64,000 nt of DNA from Sphingomonas faeni (GCF_024273235.1 NZ_JANBVH010000002.1:157375-221374), one strand, 5' to 3'. Positions 8,086 through 17,257 are shown, counted from the stretch's first letter. Notes: a model not told the origin generated them from the letters alone. Program-made: numbers and translations.

Positions 8086-9612
8086 ATGCGGACCATCGAG
8101 AATTTCGTGAGCGGTGCGGCGAGCAAAGCGGAGCGCTTCGGCGACGTGTTCGACCCGAATTCGGGCGAGGTGCAGGCGCGGGTGCGGCTGTCGGGTGCGG
8201 TCGATCTGGATGCGGCGGTCGCGGCCGCGCAAAAGGCGCAGCCGGCCTGGGCCGCAACCAACCCGCAGCGCCGTGCTCGCGTGATGTTCGAGTTCAAGCG
8301 GCTCGTCGAAGCCAATATGGACGAACTCGCGCGGCTGCTCTCGTCCGAGCATGGCAAGGTAATCGCGGATTCGAAGGGCGATATCCAGCGCGGGCTCGAG
8401 GTGATCGAGTTCTGCTGCGGCATCCCACACATCCTCAAGGGCGAATATACGCAGGGCGCGGGCCCAGGGATCGACGTCTATTCGATGCGCCAGCCGCTGG
8501 GCATCGGCGCCGGCATCACGCCGTTCAATTTCCCGGCGATGATCCCTCTGTGGATGTCGGGCGTCGCGATCGCCACCGGCAACGCGTTCATCCTCAAGCC
8601 GTCCGAGCGCGATCCTTCGGTGCCGGTGCGGCTCGGCGAATTGTTCGTCGAGGCGGGGCTGCCCGAGGGTATCTTCCAGGTCGTCCACGGTGACAAGGAG
8701 ATGGTCGACGCGATCCTCGATCATCCGGCGATCTCGGCGGTGAGCTTCGTCGGATCGTCCGATATCGCGCACTACGTGTACCGCCGCGGCGTGGAGGCGG
8801 GGAAGCGCGTCCAGGCGATGGGCGGCGCGAAGAACCACGGCATCGTCATGCCTGACGCGGACCTCGACCAGGTCGTCGCCGATCTGTCGGGCGCCGCTTT
8901 CGGCTCGGCGGGCGAGCGCTGCATGGCGCTGCCGGTAGTGGTGCCGGTCGGCGAGAAGACCGCGATCGCGCTGCGCGAGAAGCTGATCCCGGCGATCGCT
9001 GCTTTGCGGGTTGGCGTTTCGACCGACAACGATGCGCATTACGGTCCGGTCGTGAATGCGGCGCATCGCAGCCGAATCGAGAACTGGATCCAGACCGGTG
9101 TCGACGAGGGGGCGGAGCTGGTCGTCGACGGGCGCGGGTTTGCGCTTCAGGGGCATGAGAAGGGTTTCTTCATCGGGCCGTCGCTGTTCGATCACGTGAC
9201 GACGGAGATGTCGGCGTACAAGGAGGAGATCTTCGGGCCGGTCCTGCAGATCGTCCGCGCCGCCGATTTCGAGGAAGCCGTGCGCCTGCCGAGCGAGCAT
9301 CAATACGGCAACGGCGTCGCGATCTTCACGCGCAACGGCCACGCCGCGCGCGAGTTCGCGGCAAGGGTGAACGTCGGGATGGTGGGCATCAACGTGCCGA
9401 TCCCGGTGCCGGTCGCGTATCATACGTTCGGCGGGTGGAAGCGTTCGGCGTTCGGCGACACCAACCAGCATGGCATGGAGGGCGTGAAGTTCTGGACCAA
9501 GGTCAAGACCATCACGCAGCGCTGGCCGGACGGTTCCGCGTTGCCGGCTATGGCCGAGGATGGCGGACCTGCGCGCAACAACGACGCCTTCGTTATCCCG
9601 ACGATGGGGTGA
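8086..9612 (+). CDS. mmsA: methylmalonate-semialdehyde dehydrogenase (CoA-acylating)
   Basis: A 508-residue aldehyde dehydrogenase converting methylmalonate semialdehyde to propionyl-CoA with NAD and CoA (valine and thymine catabolism). The MmsA hallmarks are TPFNFPAMIPLWM (about residues 146-158), GAKNHGIVMPDAD, and the catalytic Cys279 in GSAGERCMAL. ATG 8086 is preferred over 8080 because AGAAGAGGA is 5 bases upstream. Its stop overlaps the next start (TGATG). It heads a catabolic run that ends with mmsB. Confidence 0.95.
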   Translation: MRTIENFVSGAASKAERFGDVFDPNSGEVQARVRLSGAVDLDAAVAAAQKAQPAWAATNPQRRARVMFEFKRLVEANMDELARLLSSEHGKVIADSKGDIQRGLEVIEFCCGIPHILKGEYTQGAGPGIDVYSMRQPLGIGAGITPFNFPAMIPLWMSGVAIATGNAFILKPSERDPSVPVRLGELFVEAGLPEGIFQVVHGDKEMVDAILDHPAISAVSFVGSSDIAHYVYRRGVEAGKRVQAMGGAKNHGIVMPDADLDQVVADLSGAAFGSAGERCMALPVVVPVGEKTAIALREKLIPAIAALRVGVSTDNDAHYGPVVNAAHRSRIENWIQTGVDEGAELVVDGRGFALQGHEKGFFIGPSLFDHVTTEMSAYKEEIFGPVLQIVRAADFEEAVRLPSEHQYGNGVAIFTRNGHAAREFAARVNVGMVGINVPIPVPVAYHTFGGWKRSAFGDTNQHGMEGVKFWTKVKTITQRWPDGSALPAMAEDGGPARNNDAFVIPTMG

Positions 9613-9995
9613 TGCGGCTCGCGTCGGTTGCCCTTGTCGTTCGCGATTATGACGAAGCTATTTCGTATTTCGTCGATACGCTCGGGTTCCTATTGGTCGA
9701 GGACAATGATCTCGGTGGCGGAAAGCGCTGGGTGCGCGTTGCCCCGCCGGGCGGTGGGGCGGCTCTGTTGCTTGCCCGTGCGGTCGGTGGTGAGCAGGTC
9801 GAGGCGATCGGCAAGGCGGCAGGCGGACGCGTCGCGTTCTTTCTCGAGGTCGACGATTTTCATGCGACCTACGATGCGATGCGGGAACGTGGCGTGACGT
9901 TCGTGGAGGAGCCGCGGCGGGAAACCTATGGTTGGGTCGCCGTGTTCGCGGACCTATATGGCAACCGATGGGACCTGATCGAGACGGGCGCATGA
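9612..9995 (+). CDS. VOC/glyoxalase-family protein
   Basis: 127 residues of a single vicinal-oxygen-chelate fold: RLASVALVVRDYDEAISYFVDTLGF at the N-terminus, FFLEVDDFHATYDAMRERGV in the second half, and the closing VFADLYGNRWDLIE typical of glyoxalase-like proteins. A metal-binding His is not obvious in the first strand, so catalytic status is uncertain. It is coupled by stop/start overlaps to mmsA upstream and purU downstream, so it is made with them. The substrate is unknown. Confidence 0.82.
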   Translation: MRLASVALVVRDYDEAISYFVDTLGFLLVEDNDLGGGKRWVRVAPPGGGAALLLARAVGGEQVEAIGKAAGGRVAFFLEVDDFHATYDAMRERGVTFVEEPRRETYGWVAVFADLYGNRWDLIETGA

Positions 9996-10837
9996 GCGCG
10001 CAGATATTGACCTTCACGTGCGAGGACCGGGTCGGTATCGTCGCTGCGGTGACCGGCGAACTTGCGGCGGCGGGCGGGTTCATCCTCGACAGCCAGCAAT
10101 ATGCCGATCTGGAGACCGGGCGATTCTTCATGCGCGTCGTGTTCAGCGGGGCCGAGGACGGCGAGGCGGATTTGCGCGCCCGGCTCGGCAAGGTCGGTGA
10201 GACGTTTGCGCTCGACTGGTCGCTGGTTGCCGCGGATGCGCGGCCCCGGGTTTTGATCGCGGTATCCACGACGTCGCATTGCCTGAACGATCTACTGCAT
10301 CGCTGGTCGACCGGAGCGCTGCCGATCGAACCGGTCGGGGTGGTCTCGAACCACGAGACTCTCCGCGGGCTGACCGAGTGGCATGGGCTGCCGTTCCATC
10401 ATCTTCCGGTCGATCCGGGCAACCGTGCCGCGCAGGAGGCGGCTTTGCTCGGCCTGTTCGAGACGAGCGGCGCGGACCTGCTGGTGCTCGCGCGGTATAT
10501 GCAGGTGCTGAGCGCGGACCTGGTCGAGCGGCTGGCGGGGCGCTGCATCAACATTCACCATAGCTTCCTGCCGAGCTTCAAAGGTGCCAGGCCGTATCAC
10601 CAGGCGCATGCGCGCGGCGTGAAACTGATCGGCGCCACCGCGCATTTCGTGACCAGCGACCTCGACGAGGGGCCGATCATCGAGCAGGCGGCCGAGCGCG
10701 TCGATCACCGCGCCACCGTGAGCGATCTGATCGCGATCGGTCGCGACAGCGAGGCGCAGGTGCTCGCGCGCGCGGTGGGATGGATTGCCGAGCGGCGCGT
10801 GTTGTTGAACGGCAAGCGCACCGTGGTGTTTCGATAA
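9992..10837 (+). CDS. purU: formyltetrahydrofolate deformylase
   Basis: 281 residues hydrolysing 10-formyl-THF to formate and THF. An N-terminal ACT domain (about 1-80, LTFTCEDRVGIVAAVTGELA) precedes a formyltransferase-like domain with INIHHSFLPSFKGARPYHQA (about 188-207) and the catalytic Asp region TSDLDEGPIIEQ. The ATG overlaps the VOC gene's stop (ATGA). Its place inside a valine-degradation operon is unusual. It may balance one-carbon pools during amino-acid catabolism, which is inference. Confidence 0.94.
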   Translation: MSAQILTFTCEDRVGIVAAVTGELAAAGGFILDSQQYADLETGRFFMRVVFSGAEDGEADLRARLGKVGETFALDWSLVAADARPRVLIAVSTTSHCLNDLLHRWSTGALPIEPVGVVSNHETLRGLTEWHGLPFHHLPVDPGNRAAQEAALLGLFETSGADLLVLARYMQVLSADLVERLAGRCINIHHSFLPSFKGARPYHQAHARGVKLIGATAHFVTSDLDEGPIIEQAAERVDHRATVSDLIAIGRDSEAQVLARAVGWIAERRVLLNGKRTVVFR

Positions 10838-10892
10838 ACGAGAGGACATGAGCGGACGACCGGAACCTGCGCCGCTCGCTGAAGGACAGATG

Positions 10893-12035
10893 ATGAACCA
10901 GTTCGATTTGACCGACGACCAGCGCGAGATCCAGGAGCTGGCGCGCCGTTTTACCGCCGACCGGATCACGCCGCATGCAGCCGAGTGGGACGAGAAGCAC
11001 ATCTTTCCGCGCGAGACGATCAAGGCGGCGGCCGAGCTCGGCTTCGCGGCGATCTATGTCAGCGAGGAGAGCGGCGGGATCGCGCTCGGGCGGTTGGAAG
11101 CGGCGTTGATCATGGAGGCGATGTCGTACGGGTGTCCTTCGACGTCGGCGTTCATCAGCATCCATAATATGGCGGCGTGGATGATCGACCGGTTCGGGTC
11201 TGCGGCGGTGAAGGACAAGTATCTCCCCGATCTGGTGACGATGGACCGGCTGGCTAGCTATTGCCTGACCGAGCCGGGCTCGGGCTCGGATGCGGCGGCG
11301 CTTAAGACGCGCGCGGTGCGCGACGGCGACGACTGGATCGTGACGGGGTCTAAGCAGTTCATCTCCGGCGCGGGCGAGAACGAGGTGTATGTGACGATGG
11401 TCCGCACTGGGGAGGACGGGCCGAAGGGTATTTCGTGCCTGGTGATCGAGAAGGACATGCCGGGTGTGTCGTTCGGCGCGAACGAGAAGAAGCTCGGCTG
11501 GCATTCGCAGCCGACCCGGCAGGTGATCTTCGATGGCGTCCGCGTGCCGGCGGCGAACATGGTCGGCGGCGAGGGCGAGGGGTTCCGGATCGCGATGATG
11601 GGGCTCGATGGCGGGCGGCTGAACATCGGCGCGTGCTCGCTCGGGGGCGCGCAGCGGTGTCTCGACGAGGCGATTGCCTATACCCGCGACCGGAAACAGT
11701 TCGGCAAGCCGATCGCGGATTTCCAGAACACGCAGTTCATGCTGGCGGATATGGCGACCGAATTGGAAGCGGCGCGGGCGCTGCTGTACATGGCGGCGGC
11801 CAAGGTTACGGCGAACGCGCCCGACAAGACCAAGTTCGCGGCGATGGCGAAGCGGCTGGCGACGGATACGGGGTCTTCGGTGGTGGATCGCGCTTTGCAA
11901 CTGCACGGCGGCTATGGGTATCTGCAGGATTACCCGATCGAACGCTTCTGGCGCGATCTGCGGGTGCATTCGATCCTGGAGGGGACCAACCAGGTGATGC
12001 GGATGATCGTCGGTCGCGAACTGACCCGGCAATGA
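10893..12035 (+). CDS. acyl-CoA dehydrogenase, probably isobutyryl-CoA dehydrogenase
   Basis: A 380-residue FAD acyl-CoA dehydrogenase with all standard motifs: CLTEPGSGSDAAALKT, SKQFISGAGENEVYVTM, RDRKQFGKPIADFQ, and the catalytic-base motif ILEGTNQVM with Glu363. Unlike the pair at 3981-6264, the glutamate is present. Context (mmsA, HIBYL-CoA hydrolase, mmsB) points to isobutyryl-CoA to methacrylyl-CoA in valine breakdown. ATG 10893 is 6 bases after AAGGA; ATG 10890 is the alternative. Confidence 0.9.
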   Translation: MNQFDLTDDQREIQELARRFTADRITPHAAEWDEKHIFPRETIKAAAELGFAAIYVSEESGGIALGRLEAALIMEAMSYGCPSTSAFISIHNMAAWMIDRFGSAAVKDKYLPDLVTMDRLASYCLTEPGSGSDAAALKTRAVRDGDDWIVTGSKQFISGAGENEVYVTMVRTGEDGPKGISCLVIEKDMPGVSFGANEKKLGWHSQPTRQVIFDGVRVPAANMVGGEGEGFRIAMMGLDGGRLNIGACSLGGAQRCLDEAIAYTRDRKQFGKPIADFQNTQFMLADMATELEAARALLYMAAAKVTANAPDKTKFAAMAKRLATDTGSSVVDRALQLHGGYGYLQDYPIERFWRDLRVHSILEGTNQVMRMIVGRELTRQ

Positions 12036-12058
12036 GTCCGCGTAGCTGGTATCTTGAT

Positions 12059-12125
12059 CTTCGCGCCTTTGCGCCTTCGCGTGAACAAGAAGGTTTTGAT
12101 CACGCGAAGGCGCAAAGGCGCGAAG
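12059..12125. repeat. perfect 25-bp inverted repeat
   Basis: Two perfectly complementary 25-base arms (12059-12083 and 12101-12125) enclose a 17-base loop; the left arm begins CTTCGCGCCTTTGCGCC. No T-tract follows on either strand, so it is probably a dispersed palindromic element rather than a terminator. It separates the acyl-CoA dehydrogenase from the next gene. Confidence 0.9.
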
Positions 12126-12149
12126 AGGTTATGCAGTGGAGCAATCGTC

Positions 12150-13193
12150 GTGACCGGTAATCTGATCGTTCGGAGCGAAGGGCCTGTCGGCCGGATTCGG
12201 TTGAACCGCCCTAAGGCGCTGCACGCGCTGAACCTTGCGATGTGCGCGGGCGTGCTCGAAGCGCTCGAAACATGGCGGGGCGATCCGACGGTCGAGGCGA
12301 TCGTGATCGATCATGCGGAGGGGCGTGGGTTCTGCGCGGGCGGGGACATCCGGATGCTTGCCGCGTCGGGCGCGACTGACGGCGTCGAGGCGCGCGCGTT
12401 TTTCCATGCCGAGTACCGGATGAACCACCGGCTGTTCACCTATGCCAAGCCGATCGTCGCCTTCATGGACGGCATCACGATGGGCGGGGGTGTGGGGCTG
12501 GCGCTGCCTTGTCGGTTCCGGATCGCTAGCGAGAACACCAAGTTCGCGATGCCGGAGACGGGGATCGGGCTGTTTCCCGATGTCGGTGGTGGCTGGTATC
12601 TGTCGCGGCTGCCCGGGAGGATCGGGCAGTATCTGGCGCTGACCGGGCACCGGCTGGATGGCGCCGAGTGTCTCGCGCTGGGGCTGGCGACGCATTATTT
12701 GTCGAGTGACGCGGTGGAGACAGCGAAGACGCGGATCGGCGAGACGCCGCAGGATATTGCGGGGGTGCTGGACGCGTTGGCGATCTCGCCGTCCGACGCG
12801 AAGATTCTCGCGCGGAAGGACAACATCGACCGGCTGTTTGCGTCGGACGTGCTGGAGGACATCTATGCTGCGCTCGAAGCCGATGGTGGCGAATGGCCTG
12901 CGCAGACGCTCGCGACGCTCAAAACCAAGTCGCCGCAGACGATGAAGGTGTCGTTGCGGCTGCTCCACGAGGGTGCGGCGATGGCGAGTTTCGCGGACGA
13001 GATGCGGCAGGAATATGCGGTCGGTGCGCATGTCGTGCAGCGGCATGATTTCATCGAGGGCGTGCGGGCGGTGATCGTCGACAAGGACAATGCGCCGCGC
13101 TGGGATCCGGCGACGCCCGAGGCTGTGACCGATCACGTGATCGACCAAATCTTTGCGCCGTTGCCTGAGGATGAGGCCTGGACGCCGGGCTGA
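12150..13193 (+). CDS. 3-hydroxyisobutyryl-CoA hydrolase / enoyl-CoA hydratase family
   Basis: 347 residues of the crotonase superfamily. It carries the longer HIBYL-CoA hydrolase form: GRGFCAGGDIRML, GITMGGGVGLALPCRFRI, and FAMPETGIGLFPDVGGGWYL, where hydrolases keep extended active-site residues. GTG 12150 is chosen because GGAG lies 9 bases upstream and the frame before it runs through the inverted repeat. It would free 3-hydroxyisobutyrate for MmsB. Ordinary hydratases are ~260 residues, so the length favours the hydrolase. Confidence 0.9.
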   Translation: MTGNLIVRSEGPVGRIRLNRPKALHALNLAMCAGVLEALETWRGDPTVEAIVIDHAEGRGFCAGGDIRMLAASGATDGVEARAFFHAEYRMNHRLFTYAKPIVAFMDGITMGGGVGLALPCRFRIASENTKFAMPETGIGLFPDVGGGWYLSRLPGRIGQYLALTGHRLDGAECLALGLATHYLSSDAVETAKTRIGETPQDIAGVLDALAISPSDAKILARKDNIDRLFASDVLEDIYAALEADGGEWPAQTLATLKTKSPQTMKVSLRLLHEGAAMASFADEMRQEYAVGAHVVQRHDFIEGVRAVIVDKDNAPRWDPATPEAVTDHVIDQIFAPLPEDEAWTPG

Positions 13194-13203
13194 GTAAGAA
13201 ACA

Positions 13204-13268
13204 CGTCACCCCAGCGAAAGCTGGGGTCTCCCGATAATGATGAGACCCCAGCTTTCGCTGGGGTGACG
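13204..13268. repeat. paired inverted repeat, family B
   Basis: Arms containing CCCCAGCGAAAGCTGGGG face each other across ~17 bases and are bounded by CGTCA/TGACG. Each arm is itself a short hairpin. Other copies are at 14088, 17472, 21994 and 22263. It lies between two genes of one operon. Confidence 0.9.
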
Positions 13269-13286
13269 AAATTGGAAGGGTTTGGA

Positions 13287-14063
13287 ATGGCCGAGTACGA
13301 AACGATCCTCGTCGAGCAGCGCGGCGGCGTTACGCTCGTCACGCTGAACCGGCCTCAGGCGCTGAACGCGCTCAATTCGCAGGTGCTCGCCGACCTGATT
13401 GCCGCGTTTGCTGCGTTCGATGCGGATGCGTCGCAGGGTTGTGCGGTGCTGACAGGTAGCGCGAAGGCGTTCGCGGCGGGGGCGGACATCAAGGAGATGC
13501 AGTCGCAGGGGTTCGCGGACATGTACGCGAGCAACTTCTTCGCCGGCTGGGAGAATTTCACGCGGACGCGCAAACCCGTGATCGCGGCGGTCGCGGGCTA
13601 TGCGCTCGGCGGCGGGTGCGAGTTGGCGATGATGTGCGACTTCATCCTCGCCGCGGATACCGCCAAGTTCGGCCAGCCGGAGATCAAGCTGGCGGTGTCG
13701 CCGGGGATGGGCGGATCGCAGCGGCTGACGCGCGCGGTCGGCAAGGCGAAGGCGATGGAGATGTGCCTGACCGGGCGGATGATGGACGCCGCCGAAGCCG
13801 AGCGCGCGGGGCTGGTATCGCGGATCGTGCCCGCGGACGATCTGGTCGAGGAGGCGGTGAAGACGGCGACCACGATCGCGGCGATGGCGCCGCTGGCGGT
13901 GCTGGCGAACAAGGAAATGGTCAACGCGGCGTTCGAGACGGGGCTTGCGATGGGCGTCCAGTTCGAGCGGCGGCTATTCCACGGGCTGTTCGGGACTGCG
14001 GACCAGAGCGAAGGGATGGCCGCGTTTGTGGAGAAGCGTGCCGGCAGCTGGACGGGGAAGTGA
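13287..14063 (+). CDS. enoyl-CoA hydratase
   Basis: 258 residues, the standard length for the family. It hydrates a trans-2-enoyl-CoA to the 3-hydroxyacyl-Co[10 protein letters not shown] and [15 protein letters not shown] provide the oxyanion hole, and [21 protein letters not shown] contains the second catalytic region. ATG 13287 follows GGAAGGG by 6 bases. In this operon it probably hydrates methacrylyl-CoA. Specificity cannot be read from sequence. Confidence 0.92.
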   Translation: MAEYETILVEQRGGVTLVTLNRPQALNALNSQVLADLIAAFAAFDADASQGCAVLTGSAKAFAAGADIKEMQSQGFADMYASNFFAGWENFTRTRKPVIAAVAGYALGGGCELAMMCDFILAADTAKFGQPEIKLAVSPGMGGSQRLTRAVGKAKAMEMCLTGRMMDAAEAERAGLVSRIVPADDLVEEAVKTATTIAAMAPLAVLANKEMVNAAFETGLAMGVQFERRLFHGLFGTADQSEGMAAFVEKRAGSWTGK

Positions 14064-14087
14064 CCCGATAAGCGTCCGTATCAACCC

Positions 14088-14171
14088 CGTCACCCCAGCG
14101 AAGGCTGGGGTCTCCCCGTTGGCGGCCGAAGCGCCAGCCCCATAAAGATCCCAGCTTTCGCTGGGATGACG
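14088..14171. repeat. paired inverted repeat, family B
   Basis: A second family-B element, with the right arm slightly decayed (CCCAGCTTTCGCTGGGATGACG). It lies between the enoyl-CoA hydratase gene and mmsB. Confidence 0.88.
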
Positions 14172-14191
14172 ATCGTTAAAGAGGATAAGCA

Positions 14192-15067
14192 ATGGCACGG
14201 ATCGCATTCATCGGCCTCGGCAACATGGGCGGCGGCATGGCGGCGAACCTCGCCAAGAAGGGCCACGACGTTCGCGCGTTCGATCTGAGCGCCGACGCTC
14301 TCGACAAGGCCAAGGCCGCGGGGTGCCTGCCGGTCGCGTCCGCTGCCGAGGCCGCCGACGGTGCCGAGGCGATCGTGACGATGCTCCCCGCCGGCAAGCA
14401 TGTCGCCGAGGTCTATGACGCGCTGTTTGCGGTCGCGTCGCCGTCCGCGATCCTGATCGACTGCTCGACGATCGACGTTGCCACCGCGAAACAGGTCGCC
14501 GAGGCTGCGCAGGCCAAGGGGCTCGCCGCGGTCGATGCACCAGTCTCGGGCGGGATCGGCGCGGCCAATGCAGGCACGCTCACCTTCATGGTCGGCGGTT
14601 CGGCCGAGGCGTTCGAGCGGGCCCAGCCCATCCTCGCGGACATGGGCAAGGCCGTCATCCACGCCGGCGCGAACGGTGCGGGACAGGCGGCGAAGATCTG
14701 CAACAACATGATCCTCGGCGCGACGATGATCGCGACCTGCGAGGCGTTCGTGCTGGCGGAGAAGCTGGGCCTCGATGCGCAGGCGTTCTACGACATCGCC
14801 AGCGTGTCGTCGGGCCAGAGCTGGTCAATGACGACGTATGCGCCGCTGCCGGGGATCGGTCCCGATACGCCCGCCGATCATGACTATCAGGGCGGGTTCG
14901 CGGCGGCGCTGATGCTGAAAGACCTGCGGCTGGCGATGGCGGCGGCGAAGGATGTCGGCGCGGACACCCCGATGGGCGCGAAGGCCGCCGAGCGCTACGA
15001 GGCGTTCGCCGAGGCCGGGCAGGGGGGCCTCGATTTCTCGGCAATCATCCGTACCCTCAAAGACTGA
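14192..15067 (+). CDS. mmsB: 3-hydroxyisobutyrate dehydrogenase
   Basis: 291 residues oxidising 3-hydroxyisobutyrate to methylmalonate semialdehyde with NAD. It shows the Rossmann motif IGLGNMGGGMAANL (residues 5-18), the substrate motif DAPVSGGIGAANAGTLTFMVGG in two parts near 115-135, and GAGQAAKICNNM with the catalytic Lys. The GGSAEAF stretch and length fit MmsB rather than tartronate-semialdehyde reductase. Its product is the substrate of MmsA, so the operon closes the valine route. Confidence 0.94.
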   Translation: MARIAFIGLGNMGGGMAANLAKKGHDVRAFDLSADALDKAKAAGCLPVASAAEAADGAEAIVTMLPAGKHVAEVYDALFAVASPSAILIDCSTIDVATAKQVAEAAQAKGLAAVDAPVSGGIGAANAGTLTFMVGGSAEAFERAQPILADMGKAVIHAGANGAGQAAKICNNMILGATMIATCEAFVLAEKLGLDAQAFYDIASVSSGQSWSMTTYAPLPGIGPDTPADHDYQGGFAAALMLKDLRLAMAAAKDVGADTPMGAKAAERYEAFAEAGQGGLDFSAIIRTLKD

Positions 15068-15070
15068 GCT

Positions 15071-15469
15071 TCAGAGGAAGCGGATCAGCATCAGCAGCAG
15101 GCCGAGGATCGACGCCATCCAGCACAGGCTGCGGACATATTTGATCCCGAACAGGTATAGCGGGATGTACGCGATCCGCGCGCCGAACCAGAGCCACGCG
15201 CCGATCGCACCGATCCCGCCGGTCCGATCGGTGACGGCCAGCCCTAGAGCGAGCGCGACGAAGACCGGATAGGTTTCCTGGAAATTCTTCAGCGCACGTT
15301 CGGCGCGGCCCGCCACAGGGCCCAATGGCTTCTGCTCGCCGTCGCGCGCGCCGGCGTTCCAATCGAGCCCGCGGTCGCGCGTCGCGGTCTGGCCCTGGAT
15401 CATGACGTACGCGAGCAGCAGGACCGTCGACCAGCCGAGCAGCAGTAATTCCGTAGGCAGGTGCATCAT
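15071..15469 (-). CDS. MAPEG-family membrane protein
   Basis: 132 residues with four hydrophobic segments (start LLLLGWSTVLLLAYVMI; end CWMASILGLLLMLIRFL) and the family-like RAERALKNFQETYPVFVALAL between. MAPEG proteins include glutathione-linked enzymes; bacterial members mostly lack a defined substrate. ATG 15469 is 7 bases after GGAG. It ends 3 bases from the convergent mmsB. Confidence 0.85.
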   Translation of the reverse strand: MMHLPTELLLLGWSTVLLLAYVMIQGQTATRDRGLDWNAGARDGEQKPLGPVAGRAERALKNFQETYPVFVALALGLAVTDRTGGIGAIGAWLWFGARIAYIPLYLFGIKYVRSLCWMASILGLLLMLIRFL

Positions 15470-15506
15470 GACCGATCTCCGCTAGCGTCGCGGATGTCGA
15501 ACGCCG

Positions 15507-15728
15507 CTAGTGCGCCGATGTTGCGACCTGAATCTGCGGATTGGCAAGCGATTGGCGGGCGTCGTGCGCTTGGTGGAACGCGCGGTCGGCGTCGTCGATC
15601 GCCCCGAGCAGCGCGCCGAAGCACGGCACTTCGTCGATCGGATAGACGCGCGACAGATCGTGGCCGAGCGCGAAGACGTCGCGCTGCGTAAGGAGCCCGA
15701 TCGCGACGATACGGTCTTGGTCGGACAT
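15507..15728 (-). CDS. 73-residue protein of unknown function
   Basis: Begins MSDQDRIVAIGLLTQRDVFALG and is mostly soluble and acidic in the middle (GAIDDADRAFHQAHDARQS). I do not recognise a family. It is judged real because GGGAG lies 6 bases before the ATG and a TATACT -10 box lies just upstream. It is followed by the MAPEG gene after 37 bases, probably in one transcript. Confidence 0.65.
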   Translation of the reverse strand: MSDQDRIVAIGLLTQRDVFALGHDLSRVYPIDEVPCFGALLGAIDDADRAFHQAHDARQSLANPQIQVATSAH

Positions 15729-15739
15729 GTTAGGCTCCC

Positions 15740-15778
15740 GTAGTATAATTTATGTTAACGCACCTTGAACGTTAACGG
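15740..15778 (-). promoter_or_regulatory. promoter with GTTAACG dyad ahead of the 73-aa gene
   Basis: On the reverse strand a TATACT -10 box overlies an A/T-rich stretch that is rare in this sequence. An inverted pair GTTAACG/CGTTAAC (within 15754-15778) covers the -35 area. The dyad would suit an operator. The binding protein is unknown. Confidence 0.4.
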
Positions 15779-15813
15779 TACCGGCCGATCTGCAAAACAG
15801 GTCCAGTGGAGCC

Positions 15814-17187
15814 TCAACCGAGCCCAAGTCGCTCGCGCGCCTGCCAACGGGCGATCATCAGTACCGAAACCACCGCCAAGCCGGCTGCCAGCCCGGTCCA
15901 GATGCCGACTCCGCCCCAGCCGCGCCCGAAGGCGAGCCAGGCGCCGACGCCGATACCGATCCCCCAATAGCCGATCGCCGCGAATATCATCGGCACCTTG
16001 GTATCGCCCAGCCCGCGCAACATGCCCGCGCCGATCACCTGCGCGCCGTCGACCACCTGGAAGATCGCGGCCACCGCGAGCAGCGAGATCGCCAGTGCCA
16101 CGACCGGCGCATTGGCCGGCGCATCGACGTCGAGGATGATGCCGATCAGCAACTGCGGGGCGAGCACGAGCAATGCGGCGGTCAAAACCATGAATCCTTC
16201 GCCGATCGCGAACGCGGCCCAGCCCGCGCGGCCGATCCCGGCGCGGTCGCCGCGTCCGGAGGCGAGCCCGACGCGGACGGTCGCGGCCTGGGCGATGCCG
16301 AGCGGGACCATGAAGGTGACGCTGGCGATCTGGATCGCGATCGCGTGCGCGGCCAGCGGCACGGTGCCGAGCAGCCCCATCAGGAACACTGCGGCGATGA
16401 ACACGGTGGATTCGAACCCGAGCGTGATCGCGATCGGCAGTCCCAGCGTCCACACCGCGCGGTATCGCGGCCAGTCGGCGCGCCAGAACCGGCCGAGCAG
16501 GCGATAGCGGCGGAACGGCCTTGCGCAGACGATGACGGCGGCCATCGCGACGAAGCTGAGGCCGTTGGCGATGCTGCTCGCCATGCCCGAGCCGAGCAGG
16601 CCGAGCGCGGGCAGGCCGGCATGACCGAAGATCAGCAGCCAGTTGAGGCCGGCGTTGACGACCAAGAGTCCGACCATCACCACCAGCGACCAGCCCGGCC
16701 GTTCGAGCGCGGCGACGAACGCGCGCAGGACCAGGAACGCGAGGCTCGGCAGCATGCCCCACATCACCGCACGGACGAACCGCGCCGCGTCGTGCGCGAG
16801 CAGCGGGTCCTGGTCGAGCAGGTGGACGAGGATCGCCTCGGCATTCCACAGGATGATCCAGGACGGGAGGCAGAGCGTGGCGGCGACCCAGATCGTCTGG
16901 CGCACGGTCCGCCGGATATCGCGCACCGCATGCGGCCGCGCACCCCGCTCGCGCGCGATCATCGGCACGGCGGCGGTGGTGAGGCCCATGCCGAAGACGA
17001 GGAACACGAGGTAGAGGTTCAGCCCCAGCGTCGCCGCCGCCAGCGTGTCGGGCCCGAGCCGTCCCAGCATCGCCACGTCGGTCGCGCCAACCAGCGCCTG
17101 GGCGAGGTTGGTCGCGACGAGCGGCCAGGCGAGCTTCAGCGTGGCGGCGAATTCGGTGCGCCAGGGACTGGGCGGGGTGGACGTCAT
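15814..17187 (-). CDS. MATE-family efflux transporter
   Basis: 457 residues with about 12 hydrophobic helices. It fits the NorM-like MATE family of Na+- or H+-coupled exporters: LAWPLVATNLAQALVGATDVAMLGRLG at the N-terminus, and the typical internal duplication starting LGLPIAITLGFESTVFIAAV near the middle. The substrate cannot be deduced. It stands alone on its strand, with the 73-aa gene 85 bases downstream. Confidence 0.92.
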   Translation of the reverse strand: MTSTPPSPWRTEFAATLKLAWPLVATNLAQALVGATDVAMLGRLGPDTLAAATLGLNLYLVFLVFGMGLTTAAVPMIARERGARPHAVRDIRRTVRQTIWVAATLCLPSWIILWNAEAILVHLLDQDPLLAHDAARFVRAVMWGMLPSLAFLVLRAFVAALERPGWSLVVMVGLLVVNAGLNWLLIFGHAGLPALGLLGSGMASSIANGLSFVAMAAVIVCARPFRRYRLLGRFWRADWPRYRAVWTLGLPIAITLGFESTVFIAAVFLMGLLGTVPLAAHAIAIQIASVTFMVPLGIAQAATVRVGLASGRGDRAGIGRAGWAAFAIGEGFMVLTAALLVLAPQLLIGIILDVDAPANAPVVALAISLLAVAAIFQVVDGAQVIGAGMLRGLGDTKVPMIFAAIGYWGIGIGVGAWLAFGRGWGGVGIWTGLAAGLAVVSVLMIARWQARERLGLG

Positions 17188-17257
17188 GCGCTGGCTTTAG
17201 CCGGGTTCGACGGCTTGTCGATCATCGCGAGGGGACGCTACGTAGCTGTCGGAGCAA

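Noticed and set aside
7822..9471. 549-codon reverse-strand frame over mmsA
   Set aside because: An antisense shadow of a clear aldehyde dehydrogenase; no ribosome site or domain.
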